From Angomonas deanei (taxonomy: Eukaryota > Euglenozoa > Kinetoplastea > Trypanosomatida > Trypanosomatidae): a stretch of 64,000 nt of DNA. The notes below the pieces were generated by a model that was not told where the DNA came from, ran no database searches, and was given only the letters and a program-made list of their open reading frames with translations. This document shows, in pieces, positions 1 through 10,666 of the stretch; position 1 is the first letter of the stretch; each line of letters opens with the position of its first letter. The DNA lies in the NCBI GenBank assembly GCA_903995115.1, contig LR877164.1, positions 186,001 through 250,000 on the forward strand. Reading direction: 5' to 3'. The position numbers were made by a program, and so were the translations under genes.

Positions 1-116
1 TCGACCAGCACAACCCCGCCATCACGGGGTACCGCTACGTCATCACCAACCCTCCCCGCGGTCTGCCTGTCCACGTGACCACAGACGCCATCTTTTACAT
101 CACCCCGTGGGTGTAG
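1..116 (+). CDS. BK/Slo-like K+ channel, C-terminal fragment cut by the window edge
   Basis: The first bases continue an open frame that matches the last 38 residues of the complete channel at 501-3389, ending ITPWV and a TAG at 114-116 where that copy ends ITPWA. Bases 1-116 align with 3274-3389 with very few differences. This is the tail of another tandem copy lying upstream, so the array has at least four members. The piece belongs to the end of the second RCK (cytoplasmic ligand-sensing) region. Nothing can be said about the rest of this copy. Confidence 0.85.
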   Translation, partial: DQHNPAITGYRYVITNPPRGLPVHVTTDAIFYITPWV

Positions 117-260
117 CGAGTTGTACACCTTAACACAACTGTTTTGTCACTTCTGGTGATAGCTTTAACGAATCTGTATGTGTGTTTTGCTGGAATTATG
201 GATAAAATAAAAATAAATTAATGTCGAATGACTAATATTCTATATTGTACATTCTTTTTT
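1..260 (+). repeat. Tandem duplication unit end, including 3' flank
   Basis: Bases 1 to about 260 are close to 3274 to about 3530. Similarity continues well past the stop codons through the 3' flank (shared TTCTGGTGATAGCTTTAACG and an AATTAATGTCGAAT block), then fades. The duplication therefore carried the gene together with its 3' untranslated and processing region. The flank of the second complete copy (after 6768) is unrelated, so it came from a different event or was replaced. Confidence 0.8.
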
Positions 261-331
261 ACTGCAGATTTGATAATAACAAAAGGAAAATAGGATAATC
301 CCTGTTGTATGTAATATGTAGCGAATTTCAC

Positions 332-350
332 TTCTTTTCTTTTCCTGTAG
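332..350 (+). promoter_or_regulatory. Polypyrimidine tract and AG, likely trans-splice acceptor for channel copy 1
   Basis: A run of C and T (332-347) ends in a TAG at 348-350, about 150 bases before the ATG at 501. A second pyrimidine tract with CAG follows at about 361-389. This is the usual layout of a kinetoplastid spliced-leader acceptor. The exact site cannot be fixed without transcripts. The rest of 117-500 is AT-rich and holds no gene. Confidence 0.5.
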
Positions 351-500
351 GGTGAAGTACCCTTCCTTCCCCCCTCACCTCTCCACCAGAGTGTAAAGTA
401 CAATCGCTGCCGCTAACAGTTGTTCCTAGTATTCTAGTGATCTATTTAAATAGACTTTAGTGTCTCACTTGTAGCTTGCCAAAGTATCTATATCGTCAAA

Positions 501-3389
501 ATGAGCAGTTTTGCTATTAAGGGCTTCGGTAAAAAACCTAGGCAGGAGGAGGCGGTCGCCGTCTTCACCGACCGGCACTACCGCAAGAAGAGTATACGCA
601 CGGTGCGGCAGCTGGTCGAGTTCATCAACCAGCGGCACAGCTCCGTGTCCCTGACGGCACTGCTGGTGCACTTCGCCATGGAGACCGTCGCCGTCTCCTT
701 CTACGTGTGGACCTCGCAGATCAGCTACACCACCAACCTCGCCACCTTCTACTGGCCGCTGGGGGTGTTCATCACCGAGGTGGTGCTGAGCATCATCTTC
801 TTTCTGGAGTGGATCGTGCTCTTCTTCTTTGAGGTGGACAAGAAGTTCTACATGTTTAGCTTACTGTCCTTAGTAAACCTCCTCACGTGCGTGCCAATGA
901 TCATATTAGGCATTGGATCCTTAGTGGATTCTCGTTGGCGGTACGGATGGGTTCCCATGTTCTTCCGAGTGTGGTGGATGCGGGACGCCTTTTGTTTAAT
1001 ATTAGATTACCCTCAGGTCGCACGCCTGTTCATTGATATTTATAGGGAGATGGCTCGATTCTTTGCGTTGCTCTTCGCCATCACGTGCTCTTGTATTGCT
1101 ATAGCGCAGATCATTGAGAACTGCAGATCAGTAGACGTGGACTTGTACACCTCCCTCTACATCACCATTATCGGTTTCGCCACCATCGGCTACGGTGATC
1201 AAACCTTTAAATCGACGGTGGCGCGTATCTTTATGACCTTCTTCCTCTTTACCGGTGTGTGTTTGTTCCTTCCCCTCCTGTATCGATTGGGTCGTATTGC
1301 AGAAACGCATCAGTTCTACAAAACCTACCGCCCCTCCAAGACGTCCAACCACGTCGTCATATGCGGCGACTTCAGCGACATGGCGGTGGAAGTGCTGCTG
1401 CGGCATTTCTACGCGGGGTGGCGCCGCTACCTCGACACCCGCATCGTCATCCTCACCACGGACGACCACTCTGCCGAGATGAAGCTGCTGGCCAACCTGT
1501 CGTGGCTGAAGGGCCGCGTGGAGCTGCTGGTGGGCGACCCCACCAACCCCGTCGACCTGCGCCGCTGCGGGGCCAAGAAGGCGGACGCCATCTTCCTCTT
1601 CGGCAACACGCGCTCCTCCGCCTACTACAATGACTACCGCCTCATCGGGGAGAGTATGGCGGTGGGCCTGTACGACCCGGGACTGCCGCAGCACCTCATG
1701 TTGCGTCGCGGGCGCACGGCCAAGCAGATCGCCCCGTACGCCGCCAGCTCGCTGGAGATCGAGCGCATGACGCGGCAGCTGCTAGGACTGTCCATGGTGC
1801 TGCCGGGCATCGTGCCCTTCCTCATCAACCTCCTCCGTACCTACGAGCCGCTGCCCAGCGACACGACCGCCTCGCAGCACTGGATAGAGCTGTACGAGTA
1901 CTCCATCCGCAACGAGCTGTACGTGATCCCCACGCCGGACTCCCTCCGCGGCCGCGAGTTCCGCGTACTGGCGAAGGAGTTCTACGAGCGCGACGTGACG
2001 CTGATCGGCATCTCCGACAACCGCAACCGCGTGCAGCTGAACCCGCGCGAGCTCGTGGCCAACTCCAAGAAGCTGATCCTCATCGCCAAGTCACTGGAGG
2101 TGGCGGAGGCGGCGGCGGACACCATCGCCCGCAACTACGAGGTCACCTTCGGCGAGGAGATGCTCGTCGCCCCCGACCCCGACGAGTACTTCAAGACCAA
2201 GTACAGGGCCATGCACGTCTCCTTCGGCCGCACCCGCACCAACAACATGGAGTACGAGGACCTCTACGACGACCGGTCGGACGACAAGAAGAGCGTCGAC
2301 AACCTCAAGTCGACGGTGCGGAAGCAGACGGCCGAGAAGCCCCACTCCCCGACCGTGTCGTCCCCAACCTTCGCGATGCGCCAGAGCCACAGCTTCGAGG
2401 GCGTCTTCGACCAGAGCACCACCGAGACCTCGTCCGAGTCGGCCACCACGGAGGACTCCGGGCAGTCGTCGGCGCACATGAAGGAGATGCTCATCGAGGT
2501 CGACAACGCCTTCGACTTTGGGAACCACTTCATCGTCATTGACCTCGCGTCCGCGAAGGCCAAGGAGAACGAGACGCGTTACGCCCACGAAAACACGCTG
2601 ACGGCGGTCGCACACGACATCTACAATGTGCTGCTGCCGCTGCGACAGTCCCACCCCGAGAACGACATTGTGCTGCTCACCAACGACACCAGCTTCGCCC
2701 CCTACTTCGAGACGCTGTGGACGCTCAAGGCAGACACGCGGCCGGTGCACTACATCAACGGGTGCGGCCTCAACACGGTCGACCTGATGAAGAGCAACCT
2801 GGAGGGCTGTGCCGGGTGCTGCATCCTCTTCTCTGGCGACATCAGCCGCTACGGCTCCACGAGTGCGATGGCCATGCTGGTGATGCTGTCGATCCAGGAG
2901 ATCATGCAAGGCCCGCCGCCGTTCCCTGTCGTGGTGGAGCTGGAGGGACTGGCCAACCTGCCCCTCTTCCCCCCGAACGCCGAGGACGAGCGGCTGCAGG
3001 TGAAGGCGGAGAGCGACTTTGTGTTCGAGCCCAACTACATTATCGGCAACGCCATCAGTCGTGTGATGCTGTACCCCGCCCTGGTGGGGGCCTACTTCTC
3101 CGCGGAGTTCATCGACGTGATGGACGTGCTCATCAAGGGCCGCAGCCCCGACGTGCCCGCCGTGTCGTGGATGCCGCTGGCCGCCTGCGACATGGAGATG
3201 GAGACGTACCGCGACGTGGTGTCCTTCTGCCTCAAGGTGGGCTTCCTCCCCATCGCCCTCCACCGCCGCATCGTCGACCAGCACAACCCCGCCATCACGG
3301 GGTACCGCTACGTCATCACCAACCCTCCCCGCGGTCTGCCCGTCCACGTGACCACAGACGCCATCTTTTACATTACCCCGTGGGCGTAG
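501..3389 (+). CDS. BK/Slo-like potassium channel, copy 1
   Basis: A 962-residue K+ channel of the large-conductance, RCK-gated (Slo/BK) type, expected in a membrane. Hydrophobic segments lie at about 51-70, 85-111, 116-139, 151-173 and 185-207. They are followed by a pore loop with the selectivity filter TIGYGD (about 228-233) and an S6 segment (about 242-265). The S4-like segment has few basic residues, so strong voltage sensing is doubtful. The first RCK Rossmann fold starts near residue 283 (HVVICGDFS), with the BK-family helical region after it. A charged, Ser-rich linker (about 580-660) precedes a second RCK fold (NHFIVIDLAS, about 675). No canonical poly-Asp calcium bowl is visible. 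It is intact and sits in a tandem array with 1-116, 3849-6768 and 7020-10356. Confidence 0.88.
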   Translation: MSSFAIKGFGKKPRQEEAVAVFTDRHYRKKSIRTVRQLVEFINQRHSSVSLTALLVHFAMETVAVSFYVWTSQISYTTNLATFYWPLGVFITEVVLSIIFFLEWIVLFFFEVDKKFYMFSLLSLVNLLTCVPMIILGIGSLVDSRWRYGWVPMFFRVWWMRDAFCLILDYPQVARLFIDIYREMARFFALLFAITCSCIAIAQIIENCRSVDVDLYTSLYITIIGFATIGYGDQTFKSTVARIFMTFFLFTGVCLFLPLLYRLGRIAETHQFYKTYRPSKTSNHVVICGDFSDMAVEVLLRHFYAGWRRYLDTRIVILTTDDHSAEMKLLANLSWLKGRVELLVGDPTNPVDLRRCGAKKADAIFLFGNTRSSAYYNDYRLIGESMAVGLYDPGLPQHLMLRRGRTAKQIAPYAASSLEIERMTRQLLGLSMVLPGIVPFLINLLRTYEPLPSDTTASQHWIELYEYSIRNELYVIPTPDSLRGREFRVLAKEFYERDVTLIGISDNRNRVQLNPRELVANSKKLILIAKSLEVAEAAADTIARNYEVTFGEEMLVAPDPDEYFKTKYRAMHVSFGRTRTNNMEYEDLYDDRSDDKKSVDNLKSTVRKQTAEKPHSPTVSSPTFAMRQSHSFEGVFDQSTTETSSESATTEDSGQSSAHMKEMLIEVDNAFDFGNHFIVIDLASAKAKENETRYAHENTLTAVAHDIYNVLLPLRQSHPENDIVLLTNDTSFAPYFETLWTLKADTRPVHYINGCGLNTVDLMKSNLEGCAGCCILFSGDISRYGSTSAMAMLVMLSIQEIMQGPPPFPVVVELEGLANLPLFPPNAEDERLQVKAESDFVFEPNYIIGNAISRVMLYPALVGAYFSAEFIDVMDVLIKGRSPDVPAVSWMPLAACDMEMETYRDVVSFCLKVGFLPIALHRRIVDQHNPAITGYRYVITNPPRGLPVHVTTDAIFYITPWA

Positions 3390-3848
3390 CGAGGCGTGCA
3401 CCTTAACACAACTGTGTTGTCACTTCTGGTGATAGCTTTAACGAACCTATATGTATCTTTTACTGGAATTATGGATGAAAAAAAGACAAATTAATGTCGA
3501 ATAACTTATATTCTATATTGTACATTTTTTGTGTTTATGGTTTGCCGTTGAAGGATGTTGTATTGAAATACAGCTTACTGGGAATTGTCCACCACCACTA
3601 CACTTCTCTCTCATCTCTTTTTATAAAAGGCGAACCTGTTTTGTATCTACAACATCATTTCATTCTTTTTTATTGTTTTTTTGCAACTTTCGTTGCTGTT
3701 ATTACTATAACATTTTATTATTCTTACCTTTCTTTTTTATATTTAATTTATTACTTTCCTATACACTATTCACCGCAGCCATATACACATTGAGCTGCAC
3801 TGACCAAACGACAACAACAAAAAAACGATTTCTATATATGTTTAATTG
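3390..3848 (+). other. Intergenic region between channel copies 1 and 2
   Basis: The first 140 bases repeat the 3' flank of the fragment at the window start. The remainder is T-rich pyrimidine sequence (about 3600-3760) suited to trans-splicing of copy 2. No gene is seen. Confidence 0.6.
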
Positions 3849-6768
3849 ATGTTTCGTGAAAGTCCTACGATTGTTGAAATAGACAATGTTGGTGATAGAG
3901 GCTTCGGTAAAAAACCCAGACAGGAGGAGGCGGTCGCCGTCTTCACCGACCGGCACTACCGCAAGAAGAGTATACGCACGGTGCGGCAGCTGGTCGAGTT
4001 CATCAACCAGCGGCACAGCTCCGTGTCCCTGACGGCACTGCTGGTGCACTTCGCCATGGAGACCGTCGCCGTCTCCTTCTACGTGTGGACCTCGCAGATC
4101 AGCTACACCACCAACCTCGCCACCTTCTACTGGCCGCTGGGGGTGTTCATCACCGAGGTGGTGCTGAACATCATCTTCTTTCTGGAGTGGATCGTGCTCT
4201 TCTTCTTTGAGGTGGACAAGAAGTTCTACATGTTTAGCTTACTGTCGTTAGTAAACCTCCTCACGTGCGTGCCAATGATCATATTAGGTATTGGAGCGCT
4301 CGAAAGTCCCCGCTGGCGACGTGGGTGGGTTCCCATGTTCTTCCGGGTGTGGTGGATGCGGGACACTTTCTGTTTAATTTTAGACTATCCGAGAATGGCA
4401 AAACTCCTCCCTGACGTCTACCGAGACATTGGCAGATTTCTGGCGTTCGTCTTCGCCATTACATGTTCCTGCATTGGTATAGCGCAAATCATTAGAGAAT
4501 TGTAGAGGTGTTTACATTAACTTTTACGCCTCGCTTTACGTGATGATCACCGCCTTTTCGACCACTGGATACGGTAATATTACCTTTCAGACGACGCTAG
4601 CCCGCATTTTCATGTCCTTCATCCTCTTTGTGGGGGTTTGTTTTATTGTGCCTTTCCTCCACCACATCAGCACGATTATCGACTCCCAGTATTTATACAA
4701 AACCTACCGCCCCTCCAAGACGTCCAACCACGTCGTCATATGCGGCGACTTCAGCGACATGGCGGTGGAAGTGCTGCTGCGGCATTTCTACGCGGGGTGG
4801 CGCCGCTACCTCGACACCCGCATCGTCATCCTCACCACGGACAACCACTCTGCTGAGATGAAGCTGCTGGCCAACCTGTCGTGGCTGAAGGGCCGCGTGG
4901 AGCTGCTGGTGGGCGACCCCACCAACCCCGTCGACCTGCGCCGCTGCGGGGCCAAGAAGGCGGACGCCATCTTCCTCTTCGGCAACACGCGCTCCTCCGC
5001 CTACTACAATGACTACCGCCTCATCGGGGAGAGTATGGCGGTGGGCCTGTACGACCCGGGACTGCCGCAGCACCTCATGTTGCGTCGCGGGCGCACCGCC
5101 AAGCAGATCGCCCCGTACGCCGCCAGCTCGCTGGAGATTGAGCGCATGACGCGGCAGCTGCTAGGGCTGTCCATGGTGCTGCCGGGCATCGTGCCCTTCC
5201 TCATCAACCTGCTCCGTACCTACGAGCCGCTGCCCAGCGACACGACCGCCTCGCAGCACTGGATAGAGCTGTACGAGTACTCCATCCGCAACGACCTGTA
5301 CGTGATCCCCACGCCGGACTCCCTCCGCGGCCGCGAGTTCCGTGTGCTGGCGAAGGAGTTCTACGAGCGCGACGTGACGCTGATCGGCATCTCCGACAAC
5401 CGCAACCGCGTGCAGCTGAACCCGCGCGAGCTCGTGGCCAACTCCAAGAAGCTGATCCTCATCGCCAAGTCACTGGAGGTGGCGGAGGCGGCGGCGGACA
5501 CCATCGCCCGCAACTACGAGGTCACCTTCGGCGAGGAGATGCTCGTCGCCCCCGACCCCGACGAGTACTTCAAGACCAAGTACAGGGCCATGCACGTCTC
5601 CTTCGGCCGCACCCGCACCAACAACATGGAGTACGAGGACCTCTACGACGACCGGTCGGACGACAAGAAGAGCGTCGACAACCTCAAGTCGACGGTGCGG
5701 AAGCAGACGGCCGAGAAGCCCCACTCCCCGACCGTGTCGTCCCCAACCTTCGCGATGCGCCAGAGCCACAGCTTCGAGGGCGTCTTCGACCAGAGCACCA
5801 CCGAGACCTCGTCCGAGTCGGCCACCACGGAGGACTCCGGGCAGTCGTCGGCGCACATGAAGGAGATGCTCATCGAGGTCGACAACGCCTTCGACTTTGG
5901 GAACCACTTCATCGTCATTGACCTCGCGTCCGCGAAGGCCAAGGAGAACGAGACGCGTTACGCCCACGAAAACACGCTGACGGCGGTCGCACACGACATC
6001 TACAATGTGCTGCTGCCGCTGCGACAGTCCCACCCCGAGAACGACATTGTGCTGCTCACCAACGACACCAGCTTCGCCCCCTACTTCGAGACGCTGTGGA
6101 CGCTCAAGGCAGACACGCGGCCGGTGCACTACATCAACGGGTGCGGCCTCAACACGGTCGACCTGATGAAGAGCAACCTGGAGGGCTGTGCCGGGTGCTG
6201 CATCCTCTTCTCCGGCGACATCAGCCGCTACGGCTCCACGAGTGCGATGGCCATGCTGGTGATGCTGTCGATTCAGGAGATCATGCAAGGCCCGCCGCCG
6301 TTCCCTGTCGTGGTGGAGCTGGAAGGACTGGCCAACCTGCCCCTCTTCCCCCCGAACGCCGAGGACGAGCGGCTGCAGGTGAAGGCGGAGAGCGACTTTG
6401 TGTTCGAGCCCAACTACATTATCGGTAACGCCATCAGCCGTGTGATGCTGTACCCCGCCCTGGTGGGGGCGTACTTCTCCGCGGAGTTCATTGACGTGAT
6501 GGACGTGCTCATCAAGGGCCGCAGCCCCGACGTGCCCGCCGTGTCGTGGATGCCCCTGGCCGCCTGCGACATGGAGATGGAGACGTACCGCGACGTGGTG
6601 TCCTTCTGCCTCAAGGTGGGCTTCCTCCCCATCGCCCTCCACCGCCGCATCGTCGACCAGCACAACCCCGCCATCACGGGGTACCGCTACGTCATCACCA
6701 ACCCTCCCCGCGGTCTGCCCGTCCACGTGACCACAGACGCCATCTTTTACATCACCCCAGACAAGTGA
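3849..6768 (+). CDS. BK/Slo-like potassium channel, copy 2, with one frame break
   Basis: Nearly identical to copy 1 over the N-terminus and the whole cytoplasmic part, but diverged through S3 to S6. The frame opened by the ATG at 3849 stops at 4503-4505. Coding resumes one base out of phase and runs to 6768. Alignment with copy 1 shows a single extra base around 4494 (ATT AGA GAA against ATT GAG AAC), after which the protein matches again. The span is a multiple of three plus one. The filter reads TTGYGN, where copies 1 and 3 have GYGD. It could be a pseudogene, a sequencing error or a real variant channel. The N-terminal dozen residues before GFGKKPRQEE also differ from copy 1. Confidence 0.8.
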
Positions 6769-7019
6769 AGAGTGTGTATACTTCCTGTCTTTGTGGGTTC
6801 AAAAATATAAACTTTTTATAATTGTTGGTGACGTTGTGATTAGTAAAGTGAATCACTTCGAACAGAATGATATACACTTGGTTTTATATTGTTTTCTTTC
6901 AAGTTTGAGAGTTGTTGTGTGAGAATCGGCTTAATGTTCGGTTGACTCTTGATACTAACGAACGTTGTAAACTTTTTTTATTTCCCCTTTCCAAAACCAT
7001 ATCCTCTAGCGAAAGAAAA
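6769..7019 (+). promoter_or_regulatory. Intergenic region with probable splice acceptor for channel copy 3
   Basis: AT-rich sequence. A T-rich tract ending GTTTTCTTTCAAG at about 6891-6903 is the likeliest trans-splice acceptor, giving a leader of about 116 bases before the ATG at 7020. Longer translation upstream of 7020 would need a non-ATG start, so the ATG is preferred. Confidence 0.45.
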
Positions 7020-10000
7020 ATGAGCAAAGGTATAGAAGTGGTCATAGACCCCCTAAAAAAAGTGGCAGATGGGTACATTAAGGAACCAATCCTCAAAGTC
7101 GCGGATGGTTTTGTGAAAATGGGGAAAGATGTGGAACACAATTTCCGCCGCTTTGGTGACAACATCCGTGACACCGTGGAGAACATGCGAAGTGATACCG
7201 TCAACACGAATCACTCGTCGAAAATATGGGTTGCCAACAGCTACGACCACCTCGGCATCTTCCAGATTCGTTCCCTACGAAAGTTGTTAGATATTGTCGA
7301 GCGCAAGTATAGTTTTGTGTCGATTGTGTTGTTGCTGATTAACATGGCGATGGAAGCCACCGCGGTCGGTATTTACATGCGCGTGCAGCACACCGATGCG
7401 ATGTCTAATCATTTAGATTTTGACTGGGGCTTAGGTAATTTCATTACGCTTGGCATCTTCAGTATTTTCTTCACGATTAGTTGGATCGGTCTACTCATTG
7501 TCGACGACAAGAAGTTTAACTTTCTGTTCCGTCCCTCCTCCATCATGTTTTATTTTTCAGCCGTGTGGATGTTGGTGTTGAGTGTGATGGCCATGGTGGA
7601 CTCCAAATTCACCCACGCCTACGTTCCCATGTTCCTCCGGCTGTGGTGGTTGCACGAGTGTATATTAGTTTTGCTCGACTACCCCCAGATTAGTTCCTTC
7701 TTTAAGGAAGACCGACTGGCGATGCTACGTGCGCTGGTGCAGTGTTTTGCTGTGATCGGTATTTGCGTCGGTATTTACCAAGCCGTGGAAGGGTATTACG
7801 GCACGAACCCGTTAGACTACTTCACCACCACGTACTTTATGATGGTGGTGTTTTCCTCTGTCGGGTACGGTGATATCTTAATTTCTACAGCACTGTCCCG
7901 CTTTTTGCTCATTGTGTTGATGATGGTGGGCGCGGCCTATTTTGTGCCCTTGCTAGACTACATTGCCAACTTGGGCGTAAAACACTTGAACTATAAAACC
8001 TACACCCGTTGGTTCAAAAGAACCGATCACGTCATTATCGCTGGTAAATTCGAGCGAAACGATCTTCGCTTACAATTAGACAACATTTTTGCTGGAAAGC
8101 GGTGCTACCTTCAGCTGCATGTCGTGGTCATGCTGGATGATCAGCCCGATCCAGGTATTCTAGTGCTGCTGAATGCACCCAAGTACCGCTCCAGCGTTAC
8201 ACTGCTGGTGGGAGACCCCGGCAATGAAACAGACCTCGACCGGTGTAACGCCCGCGGCGCGTCGGCGATTTTTCTCTTCGGTAAAGGTGTCAACTCCTCC
8301 TACTACTCCGACTACGATACCGCGAAACAGGCCACCACCATCTCCAACTACGTCCGAAAGGTACCGTTGTTTGTCTTTCTTCACCGTTCCCGCTATACAC
8401 GCTCCATGATTCCACCCGGGGTGTGTATTCTCGAGGTGGAGCGGATGAACCAAATCTTGCTAGGTCTGGGGGCGGTGCTGCCGGGAATGCTACCACTTGT
8501 GGGAAACCTCATTCGACAGTTTGACCCCATGTCACAGTTTCAGGTGTGGAACTCGACCGATTTTGAGAATCCCAAAAAAGGTGCGATCGCGGTGGCAAGA
8601 GCGGTACGAAACATTGGTGCAAAACAGCGTGAAATGTTTTCGTACGGTAACTTCTTTGGTGAAAACGAAAACGCGTCTGGGGATGCGACGGTCAACATTG
8701 AAGACGACATTAACTGGAAGCACATTTACGAAGCTTCCATGGCGCAACAAATCATTGTGCTTCCCATGCCTGAGGAGCAGAAGGGGCGATCGTTCCGAAG
8801 CATGGCGCACTTCTTGTTCAAGCAAGGTGTCACCCTGATCGGTGCGGTGAGGAAGATTGAGGGCACGGAGACCACTTACATTGATATCGCCTGCAGCGGG
8901 AAGCTGGTCGATGCCGTGAAGCTCATTGTGATTTCCGATAAGGAAAAGGCTGTGTTGAGCGCTTTTGAGACGCTTCCTCCGGTGGTGGAAGGAAACGTAC
9001 GAGACACGTTAGGCTTCGACGACCCCCGCAGCTTCACCGCTCTGCGCGACTTGGTGGAGAGTGAGTTGGGTCTGGCCGGCGGCAGTTTCGCCTTCTCACC
9101 CGCCAGCATCAATCAATCCTTCGCAGAGATGCACAACATCCATCTCACGCCGAACGTGGACAACAGGAACTCATTCGACTCCGTTGTGGTAGCGGAGGGC
9201 GTCACGCACGAGGAGCCGGTGAAGGAGTCGTACAAGCCAGCCGACGGAGTCGCTATTGTGTCCGGCTCCGAGGAGGGAGAGCCTTTGCTCAGAGAGGAGG
9301 GAGGTCTGGGGGAGCCACGCACTTCTGCGTCGGACGTCCCTTCGCGCGAGATGACGGCCGAAATAATGGCAGAATCTCTACAGAAACTAAGTCAAGACCC
9401 ACAATTCATGAAGAAAGTGACCTCGCTCCGAAACGTTACCTCTCCCCATCCTTCGCACCTCACACCAGAGATCGCACCCGCCGCTATTGTGTTTGCCGAG
9501 AACGCTTCTCATTTAACGAATCATATTGTCTTTGTAGAGTTATCCTCCGGTCTGGAGGTGACGTCGTGGTCGTCGGAGGCCCGTGTGGAATCGTTCACGA
9601 CGAAAGTGACGGACATGTTCGACGCCTTACATCCCGTCCGGCAGCACAGCCCGCTGGTAAACATTGTGCTTTTGGCGAACGAGGACGACTACACGTTTCT
9701 GCAGACCATGTGGGAACAGGAGTCTCACGGTATTCTAACGATCGTGCAGGGGTGTGGTCTAGTATACGAAGACTTGCGCAAATGCAACTTTCAAGAAGCG
9801 GCATCCGTTGTCGTGTTCTGCGCGGGAGAGAGAAATGACCCGCAGGGAGACATCATGTCCGTGTTGACAGCAAAGTCGATCCGTGAGCTGTGTCAGTCCG
9901 AGATCCCCATTGTGGTGGAACTGGATGAGACGTGGCATACCCACCTTCTCTCCCGTAACTCCTTCCCCGGCTCCTCCCTCAACTACACCACAGAGCCCAG

Positions 10001-10356
10001 CTTCATGTCGGGGACCGTCGTCTGTCGGCACATGCTCGACACCTGTCTTCAGGAGAGTTTCTTCACGCCAGAGCTGATGGGGGTGCTGGAGCAGATCCTC
10101 GCCGGCCGTCAGGATGCGCTCATGGTGACGTCACTTCAGTGCAAGGCGGGGTGGGCCACCTATATGGACGTGGTAGACTACTGTCTGGACCGTCGGCTGT
10201 TGCCGTTGGGCATTCACAGACGACACACCGAGGATAGGAGGGGAGGGAGAGCGGCAGGCGGTCTTCCGCTACATGATAACGAACCCGCCGGCCATGTTTC
10301 CCGTTTGCATCGACGATGTGTTTTACTGCATCAAGGTACGAATCGTGAAGAGATGA
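7020..10356 (+). CDS. BK/Slo-like potassium channel, copy 3 (diverged), frame break near the C-terminus
   Basis: A diverged paralogue of about 1,110 residues with the same order: N-terminal extension, hydrophobic segments, pore loop SSVGYGD, S6, RCK1 (HVIIAGKFE), BK-type helical region (LEVERMNQILLGLG), long acidic linker and RCK2 (NHIVFVELSSG). The unshifted frame runs to 10403, but its last 55 residues are unlike the other copies. Moving one base forward in the G-rich run at 10237-10249 restores a tail matching copy 1 (RYMITNPP and FPVCIDDVFYCIK) and a stop at 10354-10356. The span is a multiple of three plus one, consistent with one extra G. Its codon use is less GC-rich than the conserved parts of copies 1 and 2, and it has not been homogenised with them. 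Confidence 0.85.
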
Positions 10357-10666
10357 AAAAAACAAAACGGTTTACAATTACACTATATCACTATAAACAA
10401 TAGTAAAATAAAAGAAACCAAATATCGCTAATAAATTAATTGTTCGTTTATATTTAACATTCCATTTCTGTTTTTGTTTATATTAAGCTGTGTACAGAGT
10501 GAAGGGGAAGGAGGAATAAAAATAAAGTAAAGACCATCTCGAGCGTCGCAGCTGCCACGGATAAACACTCTACTCTCTTTTTCTTTTTCAAATAAAAAGT
10601 GTTGTGTGCTCGCGTACATGTCGTGAACATACATTAGGAACAATTATTTCTCATCAAAATAGGTTC

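Noticed and set aside
2091-6726. Long minus-strand frames of over 400 residues opposite the channel genes
   Set aside because: They are antisense shadows of GC-rich coding sequence, repeated identically opposite copies 1 and 2, and read as His/Val/Glu-rich low-quality protein.
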